Notes: generated from the sequence alone by a model not told the origin. Numbered from the stretch's first letter, positions 1 through 7,880 are shown. The stretch is DNA of 9,146 nucleotides from an uncultured Nannocystaceae bacterium (GCA_938084085.1 CALKDV010000077.1:1-9146); one strand, 5' to 3'. Numbers and translations: made by a program.

Positions 1-1157
1 CCTTTGACCTGCTCGTTGACCGCAAGGCCATGACCGGACGCGTGTCGCTAAAAGGTCCCCTCTCTCGACGCACGAGCCTCGAGATCGGCAGCGAGAGCTA
101 TCTCCTCTGGTACCGCGTCAACGCCGTCTCCGCGCCGATCCAAGGCTCCGCGGTCCCCGGAGGGGAGAGCTTGCTGGGCCCCACGACCCCCGGGTCGCTC
201 GAAGACCAGCAAGTCGAGGATCTAAACGCGTTCTCGTCCACGCTCGCCGTCTACGCCTCGGCCACGCTCGGCGAAGGCACGCGTGTGCGCGTGGTCCCTG
301 GGGTACGGATCACGCGCTGGGGTTTTCCGATGAATCGCGTGCGCGCCGACCCTCGCGTTCGAATGATCTGGGACGCCACCGACGAGTTCAGCGTCCGCGT
401 CGGCGCCGGCCTGTTCTCTCAGACCCCGGTGTTCCAAGATCTCACCCCCGCCTTCGGCAACCCCGGTCTCTCGCCGTTGCGGGCCGCCCACACCAGCCTC
501 GAGTTTTTTACGCGACTCCCCCACGAGCTCGAGCTCACGGTCTCTGCCTTCTTCAACTCCATGTGGGATCTCCCGGCGCCAACGGACGAACTCTCACTCA
601 ACCCGGATGGAACCACCTCGCCCCTGCGACTGCGAAGTGATGGGGTCGGGCGCGTCTACGGGGCGGAGGTGCTGCTGCGAAAACGTCTCACCAAGTCCCT
701 CGTCGGATGGGTGAGCTACACCTTGTCACGGAGCGTCCGCGCCTGGCCCTCGGACCCCTCCTGGGTCCCCTACGACTACGATCAAACCCACGCGGTCTCT
801 GCCCTCGCCGCCTTTGTGCTCCCTCGGAACTGGCGCATCGGAGGGCGATTTCGCCTCACATCAGGCAACCCCACCACCCCGATCACCTCGGCCATCTTCG
901 ACGGAAGCACCGGCGCGTACACGCCCATCGAAGGCCCGCGGAATAGCGACCGCCTCCCTATCTTTCATCAGCTCGATCTTCGCGTGGACAAGCAATTTTA
1001 TTGGCGCTACCTGAAGCTCAACCTCTACCTCGATCTTCAAAACAGCTACAACCGCGCGAACGTCGAGTTTTGGAGCTACGCCTACAATTATCAGCAGCGA
1101 GCGCCGATCCGGGGTCTCCCGATCCTTCCGTCTCTCGGCGCGCGCCTCGAATTCTAG
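1..1157 (+). CDS. TonB-dependent outer-membrane receptor, C-terminal beta-barrel part (5' truncated)
   Basis: The reading frame is open from the first complete codon at position 3 to the TAG at 1155-1157 (384 codons), so the true start lies left of the window and the first ATG, at 30, is internal. The protein shows alternating amphipathic beta-strands with short turns and longer polar loops, as expected for an outer-membrane barrel. It has the phrase FGNPGLSPLRAAHTSLEFF, which matches the 'NPxLxPExxxxxExG' region of TonB-dependent receptors. Near the end there are aromatic-rich strands (LKLNLYLDLQNSYNRANVEF), and the chain finishes LGARLEF with a terminal Phe, the usual signal for barrel assembly by BamA. 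The plug domain and TonB box would be upstream, so the substrate (siderophore, cobalamin, sugar or peptide) cannot be told. It faces speA tail to tail with a 61-base gap. The family call is good; a non-TonB barrel is less likely. Confidence 0.8.
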   Translation, partial: FDLLVDRKAMTGRVSLKGPLSRRTSLEIGSESYLLWYRVNAVSAPIQGSAVPGGESLLGPTTPGSLEDQQVEDLNAFSSTLAVYASATLGEGTRVRVVPGVRITRWGFPMNRVRADPRVRMIWDATDEFSVRVGAGLFSQTPVFQDLTPAFGNPGLSPLRAAHTSLEFFTRLPHELELTVSAFFNSMWDLPAPTDELSLNPDGTTSPLRLRSDGVGRVYGAEVLLRKRLTKSLVGWVSYTLSRSVRAWPSDPSWVPYDYDQTHAVSALAAFVLPRNWRIGGRFRLTSGNPTTPITSAIFDGSTGAYTPIEGPRNSDRLPIFHQLDLRVDKQFYWRYLKLNLYLDLQNSYNRANVEFWSYAYNYQQRAPIRGLPILPSLGARLEF

Positions 1158-1218
1158 CCTCCCGTGGAGCCCACCATCGCGACGTGGACCTCGGCCTCAA
1201 GCGACCCCGGCCGCGGTG

Positions 1219-3228
1219 TCATTGGCCCGCGCGACGATACGAGAGGTAGGGATAGCCCTGCAACAAGCCGAGCGCCCAGTTCTCGCCCAGGGTCGTCTCG
1301 TGATCCAGGTGACGCTCGCGAATAAGGCTCGTCATCCCTTCGCCATCCCAGTCCATGGACTCGAGCATGTCGAGGTTGGTCACGCCGCGCTTCACCTCAA
1401 CCACCACGTCCTCAAGCTCAAACATCTCACTCCCCGTCACCACGGGGTCGCTGCTGCGCTTTCGCACGACCACCTCGTGACACCGGCCGAAGAGGTTATG
1501 TCGATTCCCCAAGGAGTCTTGGTACGCTCCCACCATGAAGAATCCGAGGTAGTACTTCGCGTCCCCCCGCTCACGACGAATGAGCGGCAAGCATGGCAAG
1601 TTCTCATCGGGGTGGGCGAAGGTAGAGACGCAACCGTCGCTGTCACAGGTGATGTCCACGAGCCGCGCGTTGACGTTCGGCCGATCCCCGTGCCGCGACA
1701 GCGGGGCCACGGGGAACACTTGATCCACGCTCCACGTATCCGGGAGTGACTGAAAAATCGAAAAGTTAACGAGGTACTTCGACTGCGCGCGCGCCAGGTA
1801 TTCGACGATCTCTTCTGGCGGGTGTCGAAACTGACGTAGCAAGCTCTTACAGCGCTCGCGAATTTGGCCGAACAGGGCCTCGGCGCTCGCCCGATCCTCA
1901 AGGGACAGGTAGCCCCGAGAGAACAGCTGCAGCGCCTCATCGCGAAAGTCGATGGCGTCGTGAAAATACTCTTCGAGGTTCTTGACGGAGATGTGGCTGG
2001 CCGTCTCACGCAGCTGGGTGATGAGCCGATGCTCCTCCGAGCAGGGATCTGGGATCGGCAAAAGTTCCCCTTGGACCTCGCGCATGTCCGCGACGACGAC
2101 CGCGTGATTCGCCACCAGCACCCGTCCACTCTCTGTGAGCAGCGTGGGGTGCGGAAGCTCGGTCTCCTTCGCCAGCTGCATCAGCTCGTACACGACCTGG
2201 CTCGCGTACTCCTCAAGCGAGTAGTTGGCGGACGAGGGATACGAGGTTCGGCTGCCGTCGTAGTCAACGCCCACGCCCCCTCCGAGGTCGAGATAACGCA
2301 AGCTCGAGACCCGCGCGCGCAGCGACGCCCAGAGCTGAACGCCCTCTCGCACGGCGTCCTTGATGCGTCGAATCTGCGTAATCTGCGATCCGATGTGGAA
2401 GTGAATGAGCACCAGAAGGTCGCGGAGGTCGTGCGAGGCGAGGGTGCGCTCCACCTCAAGCATCTCATTGGTGGAGAGCCCAAACTTCGCGGTCTCGCCC
2501 CCCGAACTCTGCCACTTCCCGGACCCGCGAGAGTAGAGCTTGGCCCGCATCCCGAGCCTCGGGCACGCGAGCCACGGCATCTCCGCCCGGACCTCCAAAA
2601 ACCGTCGCACCTCTCGCACCGACTCCAACACGATGACGACTTCATGCCCGAGCTCCGCGGCGTGGAACGCCATGCGCATGAATTCTCGATCCTTGAACCC
2701 GTTGCACACGAGGGGCACGTTCGGTCGCACCGCCTGCGCCATCGCGAGCAAGAGCTCGGGTTTGGAGCCCGCTTCCAGTCCGTGGTGTCGTGGATCGCCC
2801 GCGCTGAGGACCGCGTCCACCACGCTGCGTCGCTGGTTCACCTTCAGCGGGAACAAGCCGATATGTCCCCCTTTAAATCCATTCTCAGCGGCCGCGGTTT
2901 CGAACGCCCCGTGGAGTGACTCCATTTGCTGCTCCACCATCTCCGGGAAGCGGATGACGAAGGGAGTCTGGATCCCGCGGCGATCGAGCTGCTGGGCGAG
3001 ACGCTCAAGATCCACGGGGTCCCGGCCCGGCGCGAGGAACTCGAGGTGACCGTCATCGTTCGCACGCAAGAAGTCTTTGCCCCACCGATCGGCGCCATAA
3101 CGCTTCAGCGATGCGCCGAGGATTCGGCGATGAGCGTCAATGTCTCGACATCGAGCCTCCACGTCCTCCGACTCCACGGAAGTTCCAATTGGTGCGCGAC
3201 TGTCATCAGGGGGGTTCATGGGGGCCAT
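1219..3228 (-). CDS. speA: Biosynthetic arginine decarboxylase (SpeA)
   Basis: This PLP enzyme converts arginine to agmatine plus CO2, the first step of the agmatine route to putrescine. The product is 669 residues from the ATG at 3228 (E. coli SpeA is 658) and is recognisable along its whole length. Lys129 in FPLKVNQ is the PLP lysine. LEAGSKPELL (151-160) and NGFKDREF (176-183) follow, then GSGKWQSSGGETAKFG (235-250), HFHIGSQ (276-282) and LDLGGGVGVDYDG (313-325). TESGR (365-369) precedes ITCDSDG (526-532), which carries the conserved active-site Cys528. FFMVGAYQ...NRHNLFG (563-581) lies near the C-terminus. The alanine-racemase-like TIM barrel comes first and the beta-sandwich domain last. 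The frame stays open to 3738, but that stretch is antisense to the neighbouring peptidase, so it was excluded. Three in-frame ATGs compete: 3279, 3228 and 3219. None has a good Shine-Dalgarno sequence; 3219 could be reached by coupling to a mini-ORF. No speB or other polyamine gene is adjacent. Confidence 0.95.
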   Translation of the reverse strand: MAPMNPPDDSRAPIGTSVESEDVEARCRDIDAHRRILGASLKRYGADRWGKDFLRANDDGHLEFLAPGRDPVDLERLAQQLDRRGIQTPFVIRFPEMVEQQMESLHGAFETAAAENGFKGGHIGLFPLKVNQRRSVVDAVLSAGDPRHHGLEAGSKPELLLAMAQAVRPNVPLVCNGFKDREFMRMAFHAAELGHEVVIVLESVREVRRFLEVRAEMPWLACPRLGMRAKLYSRGSGKWQSSGGETAKFGLSTNEMLEVERTLASHDLRDLLVLIHFHIGSQITQIRRIKDAVREGVQLWASLRARVSSLRYLDLGGGVGVDYDGSRTSYPSSANYSLEEYASQVVYELMQLAKETELPHPTLLTESGRVLVANHAVVVADMREVQGELLPIPDPCSEEHRLITQLRETASHISVKNLEEYFHDAIDFRDEALQLFSRGYLSLEDRASAEALFGQIRERCKSLLRQFRHPPEEIVEYLARAQSKYLVNFSIFQSLPDTWSVDQVFPVAPLSRHGDRPNVNARLVDITCDSDGCVSTFAHPDENLPCLPLIRRERGDAKYYLGFFMVGAYQDSLGNRHNLFGRCHEVVVRKRSSDPVVTGSEMFELEDVVVEVKRGVTNLDMLESMDWDGEGMTSLIRERHLDHETTLGENWALGLLQGYPYLSYRRAGQ

Positions 3229-3239
3229 ATTCTGCCCAT
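3216..3239 (-). promoter_or_regulatory. Candidate seven-codon leader ORF (MGRIWPP-stop) upstream of speA
   Basis: On the minus strand an ATG at 3239-3237 opens a frame reading M-G-R-I-W-P-P and ends in TGA at 3218-3216. That TGA overlaps the speA ATG at 3219-3217 as ATGA, the classic coupling overlap. A GGAG at 3251-3248 sits 8 bases before the mini-ORF ATG, the best ribosome binding site near the speA start. The peptide ends in Pro-Pro before a UGA stop, a context known to slow ribosomes. The mini-ORF is out of frame with speA and overlaps the alternative speA start at 3228. It may be chance, since it is only eight codons including the stop. Confidence 0.3.
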
Positions 3240-3292
3240 GAATCGCGCTCCGCGTAAATCGGCACGCAGCTTGCTTCATGGAGAGGCTGACC
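3229..3292. promoter_or_regulatory. Divergent control region between speA and the M15 peptidase gene
   Basis: speA (minus) and the peptidase (plus) are transcribed away from each other with only 49 to 64 bases between starts, depending on the peptidase start chosen. Both promoters must lie in or next to this segment, probably overlapping each other or the 5' coding ends. It is richer in A/T than its surroundings around 3255-3260, but no convincing -35/-10 pair could be assigned on either strand. Confidence 0.45.
3281..3286 (+). promoter_or_regulatory. Ribosome binding site favouring the GTG start of the M15 peptidase
   Basis: GAGAGG lies 6 bases before the GTG at 3293, an ideal spacing. The in-frame ATG at 3278 lies just before this motif and has no Shine-Dalgarno sequence of its own. 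This decides for the GTG start. Confidence 0.5.
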
Positions 3293-3967
3293 GTGTTTAA
3301 GAGAGTGCTCCACCACACCAGCCCCGTGCTCCTGCTCCTCGCAGTAGGCGCGGTGTGCGCACCCCTGCAAGTCCAAGCTTCCTCGAACCACCGTGCCTCG
3401 CAGGTCCGCCAAGTGGATCCCGCACACGCTCCGGTCGTGCCGCTGAAAAATCTCCACTCGGGGGAACAGTTCGAGCTTCGACTCTTCGACTCCCAAGGCA
3501 CGCTGAGAACCGAGGCCCTCACCGAGCTTCGCCGCTTCCTTCGCTGCGCTCGAACCGGCGTGGACCACCCGATCCACTGGCGACTGACGACCCTCCTCGT
3601 CGCCCTCGCAGGCCACTTCCCCGGCAAGACCTTCACCGTCGTGTCCGGCTCTCGGGACCCCAGCATTAACCGAAGCGGCCATCGCAGCAACCACACGCGA
3701 GGACGCGCCATCGACCTACGCATCGAGGGTGTGTCCAACCGCGTCCTCCGAGATACGATTCAACTCTCCTTTGGCGGCGTGGGCGTGGGCTACTACCCCA
3801 ACAGCAGCTTTGTGCACATCGATATCCGACCCCACGCGGCCCAGTGGATCGACTTCTCCGGTCCGGGCCAACGCGCGTGTTACTCCAAGACCGTCACCCA
3901 TGATCTCGCGGACGGCACCGCAGAGCGCCTCTCCTACGAGCAAGCGCGCACCCGTGGCTGCAAGTAA
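3293..3967 (+). CDS. Secreted M15/DUF882 peptidoglycan endopeptidase, MepK (YcbK)-like
   Basis: This is probably a periplasmic zinc peptidase that cuts peptide cross-links in peptidoglycan; E. coli MepK, its close relative, cleaves 3-3 links. From the GTG start it has 224 residues. Residues 1-29 form a Sec signal peptide: basic FKR, hydrophobic PVLLLLAVGAV, and cleavage after VQA. Then comes the DUF882 opening LKNLHSGE (about 51-58). The metal site follows in order: SGSR (118-121), SNHTRGRAID (132-141) with His134 and Asp141, and GVGYYPNSSFVHID (164-177) with His175. These three are the expected zinc ligands and sit nearly where the MepK ligands do. A tail of about 35 residues after the usual end of the domain holds Cys196 and Cys224, possibly a disulphide. 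The GTG was chosen for its GAGAGG site; the ATG at 3278 gives 229 residues. It ends 20 bases from the convergent small membrane protein gene. Confidence 0.88.
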   Translation: MFKRVLHHTSPVLLLLAVGAVCAPLQVQASSNHRASQVRQVDPAHAPVVPLKNLHSGEQFELRLFDSQGTLRTEALTELRRFLRCARTGVDHPIHWRLTTLLVALAGHFPGKTFTVVSGSRDPSINRSGHRSNHTRGRAIDLRIEGVSNRVLRDTIQLSFGGVGVGYYPNSSFVHIDIRPHAAQWIDFSGPGQRACYSKTVTHDLADGTAERLSYEQARTRGCK

Positions 3968-3987
3968 CGCCCAAGACTCAAGAGCCG

Positions 3988-4548
3988 CTAGAAGCGACCG
4001 GTGAGTACCAGCCCGCCGCCACCGCGCTGAAACGACGGCCCCGCGGAGAGCCCCATCGCCTTACGCTTCTTCGCGCCCAACACGATCATTGTCACGCCCG
4101 ATGCGAGCAGCACTCCACCGAGCGCGCCCAGCGTCACCATCACTGGCAGGGTGTAATAGCCCGCGCCCGAGGCCACATCGACCTCGTTCTCGCCCGCGGG
4201 CTTGTTGGGGTCAGTCTCGGTGCCCGGACCGTCAAAGCACTTGATCGGCGCTCGACTCACGGGCGAGAGCGGCAAACTCTCGGGGCACGACATCACAAAA
4301 AACGAGGCGCCGATGGCACTCGCTGCGCCCGCAGCCGACAACAGGATGCCGATGCTGATCATCTTCTTGCCGTCCATGCCCGCGCCCTTGTCTGAAAACC
4401 GCAACCGCGGGGTCTCAAGAGCGAGAGGCGTCGCCTCCTCGGACTGCGGCCCGGGGCTCGCGTCGGTTCGCGGCGCCGCGTAGGCGGGAGCAGCGGCGAG
4501 GGTGACAGCAAAAGCAGTGAGCGCGGCGGTCGAGCGAACAAGCATCAT
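3988..4548 (-). CDS. Secreted small protein with two membrane segments and Gly-rich C-terminus, unknown function
   Basis: I do not recognise a named family. From the ATG at 4548 the product is 186 residues. Residues 1-24 look like a cleavable signal peptide (LVRS, then TAALTAFAVTLAAA, with an AYA cleavage site), followed by a Pro/Ser/Glu-rich stretch. Two hydrophobic helices follow, about 63-86 (MISIGILLSAAGAASAIGASFF) and about 131-158. A loop of roughly 45 residues between them carries Cys88 and Cys104 and could hold a disulphide. After a basic KKRK (160-163) the chain ends Gly-rich with GLVLTGRF; the terminal Phe recalls outer-membrane proteins, but there is no barrel. This layout resembles lineage-specific envelope proteins of Myxococcota (inference). 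The frame extends upstream to 4989, but that part is Arg-rich without signal or domain, so the two tandem ATGs at 4548 and 4545 are preferred. An envelope location is likely. Confidence 0.7.
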   Translation of the reverse strand: MMLVRSTAALTAFAVTLAAAPAYAAPRTDASPGPQSEEATPLALETPRLRFSDKGAGMDGKKMISIGILLSAAGAASAIGASFFVMSCPESLPLSPVSRAPIKCFDGPGTETDPNKPAGENEVDVASGAGYYTLPVMVTLGALGGVLLASGVTMIVLGAKKRKAMGLSAGPSFQRGGGGLVLTGRF

Positions 4549-4551
4549 CTG

Positions 4552-4568
4552 GGAGTCTGATTGACTCC
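4552..4568 (-). promoter_or_regulatory. Inverted repeat just upstream of the small membrane protein start
   Basis: GGAGTC (4552-4557) and GACTCC (4563-4568) are perfect 6-base arms around a 5-base loop, ending 3 bases before the ATG at 4548 on the minus strand. The only GGAG near the start (minus strand 4568-4565) is inside the stem, so the hairpin could hide or reposition the ribosome binding site. The fold is modest in strength. Confidence 0.4.
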
Positions 4569-4804
4569 GGCGTCGAACACAACATGCGCCCCGTGGGCCC
4601 CGAACCGAGAACGCGAAGATCGCGCATCTGGTCATTCGTGGCGCGTGGCCAGGCCTCAGCCCCCAAATCACCCCGGAAATCCCGACAGTTCCTGCAAAAG
4701 CGCCACCCGCACGGGACCACGCGGCGCGACGATCCCCTCGACGACTCAAAATAGCCGCGCCGTCGCTCCATGCCACGGCCGACGCCATCCCCCACCGGGC
4801 GCCG

Positions 4805-4831
4805 TCACGGACCTTTCGCGCGCGTCCGTGA
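4805..4831. promoter_or_regulatory. 8-base inverted repeat, possible operator
   Basis: TCACGGAC (4805-4812) is followed after 11 bases by its perfect reverse complement GTCCGTGA (4824-4831). Half-sites whose centres lie 19 bases apart, in a divergent intergenic region, fit a dimeric regulator site. A transcript hairpin is the alternative. There is no T-tract, so it is not a standard terminator. Confidence 0.35.
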
Positions 4832-4935
4832 ACGAAACCTGCCATCGCCGTCGAGACACCCCGATGAGGTGTGAGGCACGCCCGTGAGATCTCGAGGTGA
4901 ACGGCGCAGCCACCGGTCGCCCAGCCGGAGCGACG

Positions 4936-4968
4936 TCGTGTCGCGGTACCGGCGCTCTTGCGACACGA
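4936..4968 (+). promoter_or_regulatory. 9-base perfect inverted repeat upstream of ettA
   Basis: TCGTGTCGC (4936-4944) pairs perfectly with GCGACACGA (4960-4968). Two further G-T pairs can lengthen the stem to 11, leaving an 11-base loop. It lies 68 bases before the ettA GTG. It may be an operator or a leader hairpin. What follows is a C-rich run, not T residues, so it is not a canonical intrinsic terminator. Confidence 0.45.
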
Positions 4969-4969
4969 G

Positions 4970-5000
4970 CCCACCCCCACCCCCGTCAACGCGGCCCCCC
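4970..5000 (-). other. Potential G-quadruplex tract in the ettA leader (template strand)
   Basis: The plus strand has C-runs of 3, 5, 5 and 6 at 4970-4972, 4974-4978, 4980-4984 and 4995-5000. The minus strand therefore carries four G-runs with loops of 10, 1 and 1 bases. Three runs separated by single T residues make a strong quadruplex core. On the plus-strand RNA the same segment is C-rich and could serve as a Rho loading region. Confidence 0.45.
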
Positions 5001-5017
5001 TATGGACGAGACGTGAA

Positions 5018-5036
5018 CGGCGGTACTCTGCCGCCG
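5018..5036 (+). promoter_or_regulatory. GC hairpin abutting the ettA GTG start
   Basis: CGGCGG (5018-5023) and CCGCCG (5031-5036) are perfect complementary arms around a 7-base loop, ending directly before the GTG at 5037. The Shine-Dalgarno-like GGCGG is inside the 5' arm. If ettA instead begins at the GTG at 5013, this hairpin is simply coding sequence. Confidence 0.4.
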
Positions 5037-6716
<1,680 letters not shown>

Positions 6717-6751
6717 GCTTACGCAAGCCGGGAAAGCCCCACCAACACATC

Positions 6752-7876
6752 ATGAGACGCCTCCCCTCCTCACTCTCCCTCGCGACACTCCTCGCCTTCG
6801 CCGCGCCCGGCATCCTCGGGTGCGACGACCCGCCCTCGGTCGAGGTTCCTGGTCCGCGGGCCATTAAATACGCCAAGGTCGAGCCGGCCGCCAACGCGGT
6901 GGAGCGCTCCTTGGGTGGCACCGTCCGCGCCGTCGCGAGCGCCCCGCTGAGCTTCGGCGTCGGCGGCACCTTGCAAGAGCTCAACGTGGACGTCGGCGAC
7001 ACCGTCACCCAGGGTCAAACCCTCGCGAAGCTCGATGACCGCCCGTTCCAGCTCAACGTGCGGGCCTCGGCCGCGAACGCGGAGAAAGCCAAGGCCACCG
7101 CCAAGGAGGCGCGCACGAGCCTCGACTCGTTCTCGGAGATGTACAAAAGCAAAGCCGTGTCGACGCGACAATACGACCAACAGGTGGCGCGGGAGGCGAG
7201 CGCGCGCTCGGAGTACCAGCTCGCGCGCGCCCAGGTAGAACTCTCCAAACGTGACCGCACCCAGTCGACGCTCATCGCCCCCTTCGACGGCTCGATCGTT
7301 CAACGAGATGTGGACAATTTTGAGGAGGTCCGCGCAGGACAGCTCGTCGTTCAACTGCAGGGGCAATCGGGTCTCGAGATGGTATTGCAGGTCCCCGAGA
7401 GCATCGTCGCGCAACTCCAAATTGGCCAACGTGCCCGGGTTGTCTTCGCCAGTGACGTGAGCGAACCAGTGGACGCCGAGGTCAGCTCGGTGGCGGCTCG
7501 AGCCAACGCGGGCGGGACCTTTGAGGTCACCGCCCTCCTCAAGGCGCCCGGCCCTGAGGTGCGCGCTGGCATGAGCGCCAATCTGTTGCTTGATCTCTCC
7601 GCGAGCCCTCAAGCAGACGCCGACGCCGCCCCCCCCGCGACCTCGCTTCAGGTCCCCTTCAGCGCTGTCTTCGCGATGGAGCAAGACCCCGAGGCCAGCG
7701 CTGTCTACGTCTATGACAAGGAATCGAGCAGCGTGAATCTGCGCGCGGTCAAAACCGGAGAGCTCCGAGGCGACGCGGTGATCATCGAGTCGGGTCTCAC
7801 CGCGGACGAGATCGTCGCGACCGCGGGCACCTCGTTCTTGTCCAACGGCATGTCGGTCACCTTGTGGGAGGGCTAA
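6752..7876 (+). CDS. RND efflux periplasmic adaptor (membrane fusion protein), lipoprotein
   Basis: This is the adaptor of a tripartite efflux pump, linking the RND permease encoded next to it to an outer-membrane channel. It has 374 residues. A lipoprotein signal peptide (RRLPSS...AFAAPG) ends in the lipobox ILGC at Cys24. Asp25 and Asp26 follow; in E. coli Asp at +2 keeps a lipoprotein in the inner membrane, which fits an adaptor. Domains: first lipoyl half at about 68-98 (VGDTVTQGQTLAKLD), alpha-hairpin at about 100-168, second lipoyl half at about 172-202 (LIAPFDGSIVQRDVD), beta-barrel at about 208-282 (PGPEVRAGMSANLLLDL), and membrane-proximal domain at about 298-372. The hairpin is fairly short, as in metal or multidrug adaptors. 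The ATG has only a weak, distant GGGAAAG upstream. It starts 35 bases after ettA, so read-through from ettA is possible, and it precedes the permease by 4 bases. Substrate unknown. Confidence 0.93.
   Translation: MRRLPSSLSLATLLAFAAPGILGCDDPPSVEVPGPRAIKYAKVEPAANAVERSLGGTVRAVASAPLSFGVGGTLQELNVDVGDTVTQGQTLAKLDDRPFQLNVRASAANAEKAKATAKEARTSLDSFSEMYKSKAVSTRQYDQQVAREASARSEYQLARAQVELSKRDRTQSTLIAPFDGSIVQRDVDNFEEVRAGQLVVQLQGQSGLEMVLQVPESIVAQLQIGQRARVVFASDVSEPVDAEVSSVAARANAGGTFEVTALLKAPGPEVRAGMSANLLLDLSASPQADADAAPPATSLQVPFSAVFAMEQDPEASAVYVYDKESSSVNLRAVKTGELRGDAVIIESGLTADEIVATAGTSFLSNGMSVTLWEG
7866..7872 (+). promoter_or_regulatory. Ribosome binding site of the RND permease, inside the adaptor gene
   Basis: GGGAGGG ends 8 bases before the permease ATG at 7881 and overlaps the last codons of the adaptor gene. 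It is the strongest Shine-Dalgarno sequence I see in the window. It fixes the permease start and ties translation of the two genes together. Confidence 0.75.
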
Positions 7877-7880
7877 CGCC

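Larger units (their letters stand above)
4549..5036. other. Gene-free divergent intergenic region between the small membrane protein and ettA
   Basis: This 488-base stretch lies between two divergently read genes. Frames cross it, but their products are Arg/Ser/Pro-rich with no signal peptide, domain or ribosome binding site, so I see no gene. It must hold the promoters for both neighbours. No clear sigma-70 box pair was found, although a TTGCGA hexamer occurs at 4958-4963. It does contain several perfect inverted repeats (4552-4568, 4805-4831, 4856-4872, 4936-4968, 5018-5036) and a C-rich run at 4970-5000, listed separately where notable. Confidence 0.6.

Noticed and set aside
1203..1220. 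GC-rich hairpin between the convergent TonB receptor and speA genes, possible bidirectional terminator
   Set aside because: Only 3 + 3 base pairs around a mismatch, no T-run on either strand, and it overlaps the speA stop codon.
1864..2919. 351-codon open frame on the plus strand inside speA
   Set aside because: Shadow of a high-G+C gene: His/Arg/Leu-rich, no domain, fully antisense to conserved SpeA sequence.
3229..3738. Upstream extension of the speA frame to a TTG at 3738, giving 839 residues
   Set aside because: The extra 170 codons are antisense to the clearly coding M15 peptidase, are Arg/Ser/Trp-rich and match nothing in SpeA, whose family length is met from 3228.
4561..4887. 108-codon plus-strand frame in the gene-free region
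   Set aside because: Thr/Pro/Arg-rich low-information sequence, no ribosome binding site, no recognisable motif, and it runs through inverted repeats.
4549..4989. N-terminal extension of the small membrane protein to 333 residues
   Set aside because: The added part is Arg/Gly/Trp-rich without signal or domain, while the ATG at 4548 gives a proper signal peptide.
5002..5016. Four-codon mini-ORF (MDET-stop) overlapping the GTG at 5013 as GTGA
   Set aside because: No ribosome binding site precedes it. Such short overlaps arise by chance, which is also a caution for the speA mini-ORF.
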